Below are positions 1 to 9,485 of a stretch of DNA of 64,000 bases, in pieces. The notes under the pieces are model-generated. The model was not told the DNA's origin and did not search any database. It was given only the letters and a program-made list of their open reading frames with translations. The translations under genes were made by a program, and so were the position numbers. Every line of letters starts with the position of its first letter. The stretch's first letter is position 1. The stretch is from contig NZ_PPEG02000014.1 in NCBI RefSeq assembly GCF_002899945.2, positions 1 to 64,000 of the forward strand, read 5' to 3'. This DNA comes from Chryseobacterium viscerum (GTDB taxonomy: Bacteria > Bacteroidota > Bacteroidia > Flavobacteriales > Weeksellaceae).

Positions 1-68
1 GCTTTCCCAGATTCATATTCTTTCAGAATATTGATAATCTGATGTTCTGAAAATTTGCTCTTTTTCAT
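1..68 (-). CDS. IS3-family transposase OrfA, N-terminal fragment (runs off the left edge)
   Basis: Only the first 22 codons lie in the window. The start is the ATG whose complement is at 66-68, and the peptide begins MKKSKFSEHQIINILKEYE. This is the usual beginning of the OrfA helix-turn-helix protein of IS3-type insertion sequences, which binds the element ends and is joined to OrfB by frameshifting. The rest lies to the left, so I cannot tell whether the element is intact. It points away from the caspase operon starting at 261, so an insertion sequence borders that operon. The terminal inverted repeat should lie somewhere in about 69-150, but I could not define it. Confidence 0.72.
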   Translation of the reverse strand, partial: MKKSKFSEHQIINILKEYESGK

Positions 69-260
69 AATGTTTAACAAACTAAATTTAATAATTTTAA
101 TTGGTCTGAAAAACAGGGAAGTTTACCTCTCCATTACTATAAGTTTTGCTTTTATTATTGTTAGCAATCTGAATGATCAATAAAAATCATTGTTAAATTT
201 TATAGTTAAACAGTTTTTTCAGTTTTTTGATTTACATCATCACCAAACATTTATAGCAGT

Positions 261-3200
261 ATGTCAAAACGGAATCTCTATGCCACACTTATTGGCATTA
301 ATAATTACAGGGCAGTTAATAAACTGAACGGATGTATACAGGATATTTTAAATATTGATGATATCCTGCGTAAAGTATGTACTTCTCAGAATGATGATCT
401 GAATTATATGCCGTTGTATTTACTCGCTCCCAATGAAAATGATCATTCTATTGCAGAGCATGGACACAATATTCAATATAGTGAACCAAGCTTTGAAAAT
501 ATTACAGACATAGGTTTTAACCATCTCGCCCAGGCTGGTGAAAAAGATATCTGTCTTTTTTATTTTAGCGGACATGGCTCTACAATAGCCTCCCCTCCCG
601 AGTTTAAAGATTATAAAGGAAACCCTCAGAATGAAACTCTTGTTTGTGTGGACAGCCGTACTTCCGGCGCGCGTGATATTTTAGATATAGAACTGGCTTA
701 CTTACTGTCTAATGCACTGAAAGATAAGCCGGATGTACACTGTCTTGTCATCATGGATTGTTGCCACAGTGCTGATAATACGCGGTCACTTGAAGCAGCG
801 TTCGATGTGATGATGGTTCAGAACAGGCAGGCTCCCCAATCTACTTATATAGTGAAATTCAAGGAGTGTATAGGCTCTGATACAGATTTTTTCAGTTTAA
901 AAGGCGACAAGGTTAGTTATAAACCGGCCCGATATGTACAATTATCTGCTTGCCGGGATCATGAACAGTCAAGAGATAATCCCCAAGGTGGGTTATTTTC
1001 CAGAAAACTGGTAGAGCTGCTGCAGAATGAGGGAACAGCATTAAGTTATTCCAACCTGATGAAAAGCGTAGCTGCTGCAGTATCTGTTGCCAACGCAGCC
1101 CAGAACCCGGTTGCCGATGCCACCAACCCAAAAGATCTGAATCAGCCGTTTCTTGGAGGTGATATGACTCCTTACCGTGCCAGTTTTAAAGTATATTTCG
1201 ATCACCAAAAAAAGCAGTGGGAGCTTATGGCCGGGCTTCTGAATGGAATTACCGGGCCTAATAACAACCAGAAAACCATTATAAAAATAGAAGGAACTGA
1301 TGTGGAAGCAGAAGTCAGCCAAGCCGGTATGAAAACCAGTTTTCTTCAGGGAAGTGATCTTGATCAACTTGATCCAGCCAAACTTTACAAGGCACAGATT
1401 ATCAGTCTGGCTTTAAAGAAAAAACGCATCGGGGTTTCACAAAAGATCCGGAGTAATGATACAATACTAGATTCCCTGAAAAATGCAGCCAGCCAGAACC
1501 TATTATATGTTGAACTGATAACTGACTCATCAGAGGACATCGATTATCTTGTAAACATATATGAAAAAGGCGGGATTTTTTATTATTATCTGTCTGAAAT
1601 ACAGCAAGACATCCCGATATTCAAAGCAGAATCTTCAGCAGATATTTTCTGGAATAATACCGATTCGGTTGCCAAATGGTATTTTGTGAAAAAGCTTGAA
1701 AACGGAGCAACCCGCTGCAAAGCCAGCGATTTCATATTTACCGTAGAAAAAATTGAAGGACAAAACATTACCCGGCAAAATGCAAAAAACATAGCAGGTA
1801 CAGCTTCTGATGTTCCTCCTGAAAATCCAATTGAATTCTCATACAGAAATAATCATGCTCCGGCATTTCGTTTCAGTATCCGTATTCATTCCAAATCGGC
1901 TCTCAAGGAGTGCTATATTCACAGTATCTATTTAGACAGCCTTTTCGGTATTGATACTAAAAAAACAAGACAGGCTATTAATCATCTGACAAAAGACGGA
2001 GTCATCCGACTGATAAGCTCTGATAATGGTGATGAATACGATCTGACCGGTTTGTTTATTGACCCTGATTATGCTTCCTATGGCATTAATGAAATCACAG
2101 ACTATCTGAAAATTGTGGTATCCTCCCATCCTGATATTAATCTGGATCATTTTGACCAGCCCAGCCTTCAATTGGATGAGTTGGAAGCCCTTGCTTTTAG
2201 AGACGTTGCAAATGAGGAAGAACTCTTTAAAGGTGCAGGATCACCCTTCGCTCAAAAGCCCCCGGAAGCTGATTGGGCGGTATTCAATTTCCCAATAAGA
2301 ATCATTGGTCCTAATAAAAGTAAAATATTGAAAGCAGGAACACCTGCTGCTTTCGATGCTTTTGAAATATCAGCTCCCGATAATTTTGAAGGATTTGTAA
2401 CAGCAGTTTCCGGATCCGATATTCAGACATCCCGCAGCATTAAAGACCTTTATGGATCTTCAATCTGGGGAGAAGCTCTTACCGACAGTACTCCTTTTGA
2501 ATCCGGGCTGGGGTCTGATAACAACTCCATTATAGCCCTTGAAATCAGTGGTGAACATACCTTTTCTCAGCTTGAGGAAGGAAATCCTTTGAAAATAAAA
2601 TTAACCCCTTCTGTACAATCAAGATCAATAGACGAATATGATTCTACTATTATTCCTTACGGCTTTGATGAAGAAAGCGGATTATTCTACCCCGTGGGTT
2701 ATATGAACAATGAAGAGGAAATCATTATTGAACAGCTTCCAAAAGCGACTTCAGGCTCGTTGGTAAGTGAAGCCATTACCAGCAGAAGTATTTACAGCTC
2801 TATAAAACTGTATTTCAAAAAACTATTCCGGTTATCTACAGAAACCCTCACATTACATTATTTTGAAAACGGCTGGAATTCTACCTCCAATGTAAATATT
2901 ATAAAAGAAAAACTAAGGCCATTATCCCCAGAAGCTACTTTACCGCTTATTATTCATGGTATATTTGGAGATACCCGATCCATGATTGAATCATTAAAGG
3001 CCGATAAAAGAATAGGAAATGACCTGAAAATGATGCTGAGCTTCGATTATGAGAACCTTGAAAATACAATTCCCGAAATTGCGAAAAAACTGGCCTTTCA
3101 GTTGAATACAATTGGCCTTCCCGATCAGTCAATGCCTAAGCTCACAGTTGTTGCCCACAGTATGGGAGGATTGGTTACCCGCCAGTTTATCTGTGAAAAC

Positions 3201-3755
3201 GGAGGAGCAGATATGCTCTCAAAATTTATTATGGCCGGAACCCCTAACGGCGGTTCAGAATGGGGAAAGGCATCGGGACTGATTGTACAGAGTCTGCAAT
3301 TATTACTGACCCATGCACTCAACGTAACCGGTCCTGTAAAATGGGCTATTACCGGACTGAGTTTTTTGATAAAAAACTTTTATAATCCGGGAAATACGCT
3401 TAAAGACATGACCATTGCAAGTCAGTTTCTGAATGATCTCAGTAGTAAAACGTTCCCAGCATCTCTTCCTTTTTATATAGTGGGCAGCAATACTGAGTTG
3501 GTAGATAATGATTATGCTACCGATGATCCTTTTTTAAAAAAACTTCCCCAAATATTAAAAACAGGAGCGCTATACCCCGCCCTTACAAAAGTATTATTTA
3601 AAGGCCATCCCAATGATATGGCGGTAACGCTGGAAAGTATGAAAAAGATCAAAGAATTTAATAACAACATGACAATTTTCCCGGGAGACCATATCTCTTA
3701 TTTTAGCGAAAAACAAACAAGAGATGCTATTATAGACCTCATCTGTAAAAACTAA
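261..3755 (+). CDS. Caspase-like (C14) protease fused to an alpha/beta hydrolase (lipase-like) domain
   Basis: First gene of the seven-gene operon, 1164 residues. Residues 1-300 are a caspase/metacaspase-type domain: beta-strand LYATLIGINNY near 6-16, FYFSGHGS with catalytic His105, and VIMDCCHSAD with catalytic Cys168. A middle region (about 410-720) has no family I recognise but is clearly related to the middle of the last operon protein (12889-15483). Residues about 910-1164 are an alpha/beta hydrolase of the PGAP1/lipase type: oxyanion-type IIHGIFGD, nucleophile elbow AHSMGG with Ser967, and likely Asp1119 and His1144 completing the triad. No signal peptide is seen, so it is probably cytoplasmic. 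The simplest reading is an effector with two activities, proteolysis and lipid or ester cleavage. Domain calls are firm; substrates are unknown. Confidence 0.88.
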   Translation: MSKRNLYATLIGINNYRAVNKLNGCIQDILNIDDILRKVCTSQNDDLNYMPLYLLAPNENDHSIAEHGHNIQYSEPSFENITDIGFNHLAQAGEKDICLFYFSGHGSTIASPPEFKDYKGNPQNETLVCVDSRTSGARDILDIELAYLLSNALKDKPDVHCLVIMDCCHSADNTRSLEAAFDVMMVQNRQAPQSTYIVKFKECIGSDTDFFSLKGDKVSYKPARYVQLSACRDHEQSRDNPQGGLFSRKLVELLQNEGTALSYSNLMKSVAAAVSVANAAQNPVADATNPKDLNQPFLGGDMTPYRASFKVYFDHQKKQWELMAGLLNGITGPNNNQKTIIKIEGTDVEAEVSQAGMKTSFLQGSDLDQLDPAKLYKAQIISLALKKKRIGVSQKIRSNDTILDSLKNAASQNLLYVELITDSSEDIDYLVNIYEKGGIFYYYLSEIQQDIPIFKAESSADIFWNNTDSVAKWYFVKKLENGATRCKASDFIFTVEKIEGQNITRQNAKNIAGTASDVPPENPIEFSYRNNHAPAFRFSIRIHSKSALKECYIHSIYLDSLFGIDTKKTRQAINHLTKDGVIRLISSDNGDEYDLTGLFIDPDYASYGINEITDYLKIVVSSHPDINLDHFDQPSLQLDELEALAFRDVANEEELFKGAGSPFAQKPPEADWAVFNFPIRIIGPNKSKILKAGTPAAFDAFEISAPDNFEGFVTAVSGSDIQTSRSIKDLYGSSIWGEALTDSTPFESGLGSDNNSIIALEISGEHTFSQLEEGNPLKIKLTPSVQSRSIDEYDSTIIPYGFDEESGLFYPVGYMNNEEEIIIEQLPKATSGSLVSEAITSRSIYSSIKLYFKKLFRLSTETLTLHYFENGWNSTSNVNIIKEKLRPLSPEATLPLIIHGIFGDTRSMIESLKADKRIGNDLKMMLSFDYENLENTIPEIAKKLAFQLNTIGLPDQSMPKLTVVAHSMGGLVTRQFICENGGADMLSKFIMAGTPNGGSEWGKASGLIVQSLQLLLTHALNVTGPVKWAITGLSFLIKNFYNPGNTLKDMTIASQFLNDLSSKTFPASLPFYIVGSNTELVDNDYATDDPFLKKLPQILKTGALYPALTKVLFKGHPNDMAVTLESMKKIKEFNNNMTIFPGDHISYFSEKQTRDAIIDLICKN

Positions 3756-3780
3756 AAACTAACCTTAAAAACTCTACATC

Positions 3781-6204
3781 ATGAAAGGCTACAGTATACA
3801 CATTGGTATCAATACCACAAATCCTGATGTTTACAATAACTTACCTTCTCTCAAAGCGGCTGTAAACGATGCCAAATGGTGGCAGAAATATGCAAAAGGA
3901 CTTGATTATGAAACTCTGCTATTAACAGACCAGGAAGCCCAGTCAGGAAAAATTTTATCAGAAATTGAACAGCGAGCCCAGGCAATGCAGCCTGGTGATA
4001 TTATCCTGATTACCTATAGCGGCCACGGAGGTACGCTTCCTAACGAAAAACCCTCGGATCTGGATACGGAACCAATGGACCAAACCTGGTGTTTATACGA
4101 CAGGCAGTTAATTGATGATGAACTGTACGAAGCATTTAAAGCATTTAAAGCAGGGACCCGTATTCTAATCGTTTCAGACAGCTGCCACAGCGGTACCGTT
4201 ACAAAAGATATAGAAACGATGGAAACTCCGGGCAAAATTAATCTTACCGAAGTTTTAATTGGCGGAATAGAACAATCGCAAACCTCCAGAGGATTTGCCA
4301 ACAAGAAACTTCCGGCAGAAGTGGAAAAAGATATTCTGACCAGAGATTATACGAGCATCTACGTTCCCATTCAGGAAAAGTTTAAATACGAATCCAAACG
4401 AAGTGAGGTAAAAGCTTCAGTAAAGCTGCTTGCGGCATGCCAGGACGACCAGTCAACTTATGATGGAAAGGAATACGGGTTATTTACCGGTACGCTGAAT
4501 AAGCTTTTTTTACAGGATGGATTTTCCGGTAACGCCAGAGAAATCATAGCAAAAATAAAAAAATACTATACGTACCCACATCCGAATTGTTTTGAATATG
4601 GATCTGTCATTGAAAGTTTTGATAAAGGCTTCCCTTTTACAATCAATATTGAAAATGCAGATACCCTATCAGGATACCTCAACCCTACTCAAACTTCAGT
4701 AAAAGATATTGTTTCAGACAATAACATCACAACAGGTAACGTTGATAAAAATGCTTTATTACTGGTTGAATTCCAGGGAGAGGTTCCTCAGATTGAGGAA
4801 GGAGATCAGATCAAAATCATCAAACAAAAAGGAACACGGTTCACTCTGGAAGCTTTACATATTCCTTATGAACAGGGCTGGACGGCAGCGCATGCCCTTA
4901 AACTTCGTTTGAAACAATCAGGATACACTGCAACGGTGGAACCTATTTTAAGCTTTAGTCCTGCTGATGATCAAAAAATAACCCGGGCAAGCAACGGTAA
5001 TGATGAATACATTACTGAATGGCCGCCTGCACTTGACAATCCTAAGGTAAAAATAGGCTGGCATTTGGATGACCAGCATTCCCAGCTTTCTGCTGCGGCA
5101 CAAAAAGTAATGGCAAAAACAGGTTCTTACGTTACAGTCGGGCACCTTGATACAGGATATTTACCCGGCCATATAGGACTTCCTGAAAAGCTTCGGACAG
5201 ACAAAGAGAAAAACTTTGTTACCGGTAAAGATGAAACAGAAAATCAAGCTCATGATAAAATAGACTCAGGTAATGATGGCCATGGTTTGGGCACTCTCTG
5301 TTTATTGGCAGGAAACAACGTTCCTCTCTCTTCCACATTCGATGAATTTCAAGGATATATAGGAGGAGTTCCCATAGCTGATGTCATTCCGATGCGTATC
5401 AGTGATTCTGTAGTTATTTTAAATACTGAAAATTTCTGTGATGCTATAGATTACTCTCTGGAACAGGGATGTGAAGTGGTAACCATGAGTATGGCCGGAA
5501 AACCAAGCCCACGCATGGCAAAAGCCGTGAACAAAGCTTATGAAGCCGGACTTGTTATTGTCTCCGCGGCAAGCAACTGCTGGTACGCAGGATTTTTCAA
5601 AACCTTACTTCCTAAATGCGTTCTGTATCCCGCCGCTTTTCACCGGGTTATTGCCGCTACGGGGGCAATGTATAACCAGCAACCTTATGACAAGGACTTT
5701 CTGAATACAGCAAAAGGTGACTTTACAAAATATATGCAGGGAAGCTGGGGACCACCTTCATCAATGACAAGGGCTCTGGCCGCATATACCCCCAATACCC
5801 CATGGGCAGAGCATGGAAATAAATTTGTAAGAAGCGGCGGGGGGACTTCAAGTGCGACCCCTCAGATCGCTGCGGCAGCAGCTTTATGGATTGCTTATCA
5901 TCGGGATGAACTGGAAGCAAAAGGTTATTATCAACCGGGACAGCAATGGAAAAAAATAGAGGCAGTAAGGTATGCACTTTACACATCCGCAGCAAAAGCA
6001 AGCGCCTTTAAAGACTGGCAGAAATATTATGGTAACGGAATTTTAAGAGCAATGGATGCGCTCAGCATAGGAGTGCCGGACGAAAGCCTGCTCAGTAAAT
6101 CTCCGGAAGCGGAATCTTCTTTTGGTGGTATTACCCAGATTCTGGGATCTTTCTTTAAAAACAGGAAACTATTCCGCGATACCAATACCCTAAAGCCTGA
6201 ATAG
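3781..6204 (+). CDS. Caspase-like (C14) protease fused to a subtilisin-type (S8) serine protease; frame ends at an amber codon
   Basis: 807 residues up to TAG, 25 bp after the caspase-lipase gene. Residues 1-300 are a caspase domain: HIGIN near 7-11, TYSGHGG with His82, and VSDSCHSG with Cys135. Residues about 440-770 are a subtilase with all the catalytic parts: Asp457 in HLDTGY, His501 in DGHGLGT, oxyanion Asn599 in AASN, and Ser690 in GGGTSSATP. Two unrelated protease folds are thus joined in one cytoplasmic protein with no signal peptide. The family and the tight spacing suggest an effector switched on by the MoxR/VWA/pseudo-caspase partners; that role is inferred. The reading frame carries on for 61 more codons after the TAG at 6202-6204 (see the next entry), so the intended protein may be about 869 residues. 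Confidence 0.88.
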   Translation: MKGYSIHIGINTTNPDVYNNLPSLKAAVNDAKWWQKYAKGLDYETLLLTDQEAQSGKILSEIEQRAQAMQPGDIILITYSGHGGTLPNEKPSDLDTEPMDQTWCLYDRQLIDDELYEAFKAFKAGTRILIVSDSCHSGTVTKDIETMETPGKINLTEVLIGGIEQSQTSRGFANKKLPAEVEKDILTRDYTSIYVPIQEKFKYESKRSEVKASVKLLAACQDDQSTYDGKEYGLFTGTLNKLFLQDGFSGNAREIIAKIKKYYTYPHPNCFEYGSVIESFDKGFPFTINIENADTLSGYLNPTQTSVKDIVSDNNITTGNVDKNALLLVEFQGEVPQIEEGDQIKIIKQKGTRFTLEALHIPYEQGWTAAHALKLRLKQSGYTATVEPILSFSPADDQKITRASNGNDEYITEWPPALDNPKVKIGWHLDDQHSQLSAAAQKVMAKTGSYVTVGHLDTGYLPGHIGLPEKLRTDKEKNFVTGKDETENQAHDKIDSGNDGHGLGTLCLLAGNNVPLSSTFDEFQGYIGGVPIADVIPMRISDSVVILNTENFCDAIDYSLEQGCEVVTMSMAGKPSPRMAKAVNKAYEAGLVIVSAASNCWYAGFFKTLLPKCVLYPAAFHRVIAATGAMYNQQPYDKDFLNTAKGDFTKYMQGSWGPPSSMTRALAAYTPNTPWAEHGNKFVRSGGGTSSATPQIAAAAALWIAYHRDELEAKGYYQPGQQWKKIEAVRYALYTSAAKASAFKDWQKYYGNGILRAMDALSIGVPDESLLSKSPEAESSFGGITQILGSFFKNRKLFRDTNTLKPE

Positions 6205-6390
6205 GAGCAGCTCGCACTGGAACTGATGCACCTGATGCAGACCGATCCTGCTTTTTTTGAAGATTTTTCTCATTTAGATATGAGCAGTACCACCGAAGCT
6301 GAAAATCTTATCAACAATGAGGATTTTCAGAAAAAAGTACTGGAGTCTCCTTTTGCATCGCCTTATCTGAAAGAGGCATTTATTAAATAA
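6202..6390 (+). pseudogene. In-frame C-terminal extension of the caspase-subtilase gene, cut off by an amber codon
   Basis: Directly after the TAG (6202-6204) the same frame stays open for 61 sense codons to TAA at 6388-6390. The encoded peptide looks like real protein: it starts EQLALELMHLMQTDPAFFED and ends FASPYLKEAFIK, is amphipathic and helical, and has ordinary codon use. The next gene begins 12 bp after this second stop, which matches the spacing of the other operon genes. A one-base change (for example CAG to TAG) in the original gene explains this best. Alternatives are regulated amber readthrough, reinitiation at the in-frame ATG at 6223 giving a 55-residue peptide, or a sequencing error. 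Confidence 0.7.
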
Positions 6391-6402
6391 AAAACGATAG
6401 CC

Positions 6403-8289
6403 ATGCCCGGAAACAACAGACGAAGTTTAACAGTGCAAACAGGAAAGGCACCATCTGAGACCCTCTCTAAAACTGAAGCACTGGCTGAGGATGCCGTTTC
6501 TCAATCAGAAAGTAATGCTTCAGCATGCAATAATACGGTATCACAAAACAGTACTGAGCATGAGACTAAGGGAGCGGGACTTCCTTTTAATATACCGAAA
6601 ACCGATACTCAAAGAAATAAATTCGATGGATTAAATTATCTTTTGTTGATTGCAATTAATGATTATAATAAGAGTACAGGATGCAAACCTTTGAACAATC
6701 CTGTCCGGGATGCTGAGAACCTTGAAAAAATATTACAAGAAAGGTACGGATATGAGAAAGAAAACATTAAAAGTCTTCTAAATAAAAATGCAACAAAACG
6801 GAAAATAAATCAAAATATCAATGATATAATAAAAAAAATGACAACCCAGGACCAGCTGTTAATCTATTTTTCCGGTCATGGGATAGGAGGTACTGATATG
6901 AGGTTGATTCCTTATGATTATGAAGAAGACATTGAAGATTCTACCATACTCTTAAATCAACTACTGAATTTTGAGGTTTTAAAAGGCGGAGTTACTACAA
7001 TTCCCAATAATTTCAGGAGTGTACTGACCATTGTGGACGCATGTTATGCAGGAAAATCTATGATTGGCAAAATAGATATTAGAGAAAATAAAGAGGTATC
7101 AGCAAGAGAAATCATCGCTCCATGTTCCTATGATCAAGTTACTCTGGATCAGGCATTAAATGCTGCAAACGGAGAACTGGGAAGCCCTTTCTCTTTAGCA
7201 CTATGTAAATTTCTGAAATATAATACAGCTGACACATTTTTCCCTGCAAGTTTAATTCCTGCAAGAATCAAAGCTGATTTCGATAAGATTATCGGTAAAG
7301 ATTATACACGTGAAGTAATTCATGGTTTAGCCGCAACCAAGGAAAATTCTATTCCTAAATTTTGTTTTTCTCTTTCTGAACAGGAGTATATTCCAACAGA
7401 CGCACTCGCCGGAAGTATTGTCAATTATCTAAACTTCAATGGAGAAAGAGACTATTTTGATAAATTAAATATTGACAATTACAATAAAAATTATTTTTTT
7501 ATAAGCTCGGTCTCAAAATGTTTAAAGACAGAATCAATCCGTTGGTATGTTTTTTCAAAACAATTTTATAAAATAACAAGTCTTGCCATTGATTCAAATC
7601 TTAAAAAATGTCACACCATCAGTTTTAAGATTGACATGCAGAAAGTTAATAATGATGCTGATTTAATTTTTGCTATCGACAAATATATGGCTTGGACATC
7701 TTCATCGGATCAAAAAGCAGAATATCGGTATGATAATATAACCAGAAATATATGTGCCAGGATCAAATTAGCAAATTTTGAAAATTCATCACAATCACAT
7801 AACCCTTTAATTATTGCTTTTATCGTTACCAACTGTAAATCAGATCAATTTCATATTATTTCTTCTTTTTTACAGGAACTTATAAAACAGATTGAGACTC
7901 AAAGAGAAGATAATCAATCTACTCCTCTATTTTTTAATATTATTTCAAATTATGATAGTTCCATATCTGAAGGGGATGAACATTATTTTGACAAAGATCA
8001 TATGAAGCATCTTTATTATTTATCTGAAAAAGAAACCAGCTTTGTTCAGTTCAAAAATGTAGGTAAAATAAACAAACCAAATGTGAGATTCTGGTATACA
8101 CATACCAATAATGAATTGAAAAGTGAACTACTTTCCCACTACTTCAATGCCAATTATGATGATATCTGCAGCTCAAATGATGAACTGGACATCATCAAGT
8201 TTATTGAAAGGCTTGTTTCTAAAATTTATAAAAACAATCAAAAAAAATACGACGAAATCTATTCTACACTATTCTTTAATAAACTCTAA
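6403..8289 (+). CDS. Caspase family (C14) protein with unknown C-terminal half
   Basis: 628 residues. Residues 1-75 are polar and low-complexity (Ser, Thr, Glu, Gln), probably disordered. Residues 78-330 are a caspase domain: LLLIAINDYNK near 80-90, IYFSGHGIGG with His159, and TIVDACYAGKS with Cys214, so both catalytic residues are present. Residues about 340-628 match no family I know; this half is richer in Asn, Lys, Tyr and Ile and its DNA is more AT-rich than the caspase part. The gene ends 5 bp before the MoxR gene, implying co-translation with the ATPase core. It is the only active-looking caspase of the operon without a second hydrolase domain, so it could be an initiator for the other two; that is inference. 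Confidence 0.85.
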   Translation: MPGNNRRSLTVQTGKAPSETLSKTEALAEDAVSQSESNASACNNTVSQNSTEHETKGAGLPFNIPKTDTQRNKFDGLNYLLLIAINDYNKSTGCKPLNNPVRDAENLEKILQERYGYEKENIKSLLNKNATKRKINQNINDIIKKMTTQDQLLIYFSGHGIGGTDMRLIPYDYEEDIEDSTILLNQLLNFEVLKGGVTTIPNNFRSVLTIVDACYAGKSMIGKIDIRENKEVSAREIIAPCSYDQVTLDQALNAANGELGSPFSLALCKFLKYNTADTFFPASLIPARIKADFDKIIGKDYTREVIHGLAATKENSIPKFCFSLSEQEYIPTDALAGSIVNYLNFNGERDYFDKLNIDNYNKNYFFISSVSKCLKTESIRWYVFSKQFYKITSLAIDSNLKKCHTISFKIDMQKVNNDADLIFAIDKYMAWTSSSDQKAEYRYDNITRNICARIKLANFENSSQSHNPLIIAFIVTNCKSDQFHIISSFLQELIKQIETQREDNQSTPLFFNIISNYDSSISEGDEHYFDKDHMKHLYYLSEKETSFVQFKNVGKINKPNVRFWYTHTNNELKSELLSHYFNANYDDICSSNDELDIIKFIERLVSKIYKNNQKKYDEIYSTLFFNKL

Positions 8290-8294
8290 ACAAA

Positions 8295-9473
8295 ATGAAA
8301 ATCAAACCATATCCACACCCGAATCCTGATGTAGAAGGAAGCATCAGCCGTTTTGAACAGCTAATAGATAATAAATTGCAGCCTTCAATAGTAATCCCTC
8401 ATTTTCCTGAAGGTAAATTTGAAGAAGTATACAATGAAGGAAAGCTGACATCCCTGGAATTTAAAAAAAATAAAAAAAATACAATAAAAGGAAGACCTAT
8501 AGCTCCTTATATTCCTTCATCAGAAATCAAAGAAATTGTAAGGCTTGCCCAGATTCTTAAGCGTCCCATACTGATAAAAGGTGAACCAGGCAGCGGTAAA
8601 ACCCAGTTATCCAAAGCTATCGCTTATGAATGGTATGGGGATGACTATAAACAGTATTATTTTGAATGGATCATCAAATCTACATCAAAAGCCATTGACG
8701 GAATCTACAGTTTTGATCATATTGAAAGACTCCGTGACGCTCAATTATCCCAGCAGTTCAGTGAATTAAAAGATAAAAAAACAGCAGACTACCGGAAATT
8801 CGGACCTATGGGAATGGCATTTCTTACCTCTACTGAAGAAAATCCCAGCATACTTCTGATTGATGAAATAGATAAGGCAGACATAGATTTCCCTAACGAT
8901 CTTTTAATGGAACTGGACGAACAGCGGTTCCAGATTCCTGAATCTGAAACAGGAGAGATTATAGAGGCAAAATTTCCTCCCGTTATATTTATCACGAGTA
9001 ATGATGAGCGTGAATTGCCAGAAGCTTTTCTTAGACGTTGTCTATTTTTATACATTAAATTTCCTGATGATGAACAGATGAAAAGAATAATAGAGGCCCA
9101 TTTACCAGACCTGGTAAGATCACAAAGATCAGACAAAAGTTTTGTTGAACTTACCATTGAAAAATTTAAAACCCTGAAAAAAGAAAGAGAAGATGATCCG
9201 GCGGATAACAAACGCGTAAGCACCAGCGAACTATTAGACTGGCTTACCGCCTTTGATTATGACAGACAGAATAAAATAGATACACCTGCCGCACCTATTC
9301 ACGATTATCTGAAACATTTTTTTGAACCCGGAAATGATGAAAAAAATACGGAAGCTACAATTGATAGTGATAAAGGTAAATCATTAGGAGCTCTTCCTTT
9401 TTATTTTCAGACGATTCTCAAGTCCTATGCCGCTGTACAAAACCATAAAGATAAAAGCAGCCAAAAACCTTAA
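8295..9473 (+). CDS. MoxR-family AAA+ ATPase
   Basis: 392 residues. The ATPase core is complete: Walker A GEPGSGKTQ (Lys102), Walker B SILLIDEIDKA near 185-195, sensor 1 FITSNDE near 232-238, and the arginine-finger region EAFLRRC near 243-249. A helical lid follows. MoxR ATPases act as chaperone-like remodellers and typically work with a VWA-domain protein encoded next to them; here that partner starts 12 bp downstream. The N-terminal 70 residues before the AAA+ core are an uncharacterised extension. In this operon it is the likely energy-using switch that loads or releases the caspase effectors. The family call is secure; the role comes from context. Confidence 0.92.
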   Translation: MKIKPYPHPNPDVEGSISRFEQLIDNKLQPSIVIPHFPEGKFEEVYNEGKLTSLEFKKNKKNTIKGRPIAPYIPSSEIKEIVRLAQILKRPILIKGEPGSGKTQLSKAIAYEWYGDDYKQYYFEWIIKSTSKAIDGIYSFDHIERLRDAQLSQQFSELKDKKTADYRKFGPMGMAFLTSTEENPSILLIDEIDKADIDFPNDLLMELDEQRFQIPESETGEIIEAKFPPVIFITSNDERELPEAFLRRCLFLYIKFPDDEQMKRIIEAHLPDLVRSQRSDKSFVELTIEKFKTLKKEREDDPADNKRVSTSELLDWLTAFDYDRQNKIDTPAAPIHDYLKHFFEPGNDEKNTEATIDSDKGKSLGALPFYFQTILKSYAAVQNHKDKSSQKP

Positions 9474-9485
9474 AACAACTAAATC

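Noticed and set aside
913..1367. Minus-strand open frames of 72 and 108 codons inside the caspase-lipase gene
   Set aside because: They are antisense shadows of a well-supported gene with conserved catalytic motifs and show no family features.
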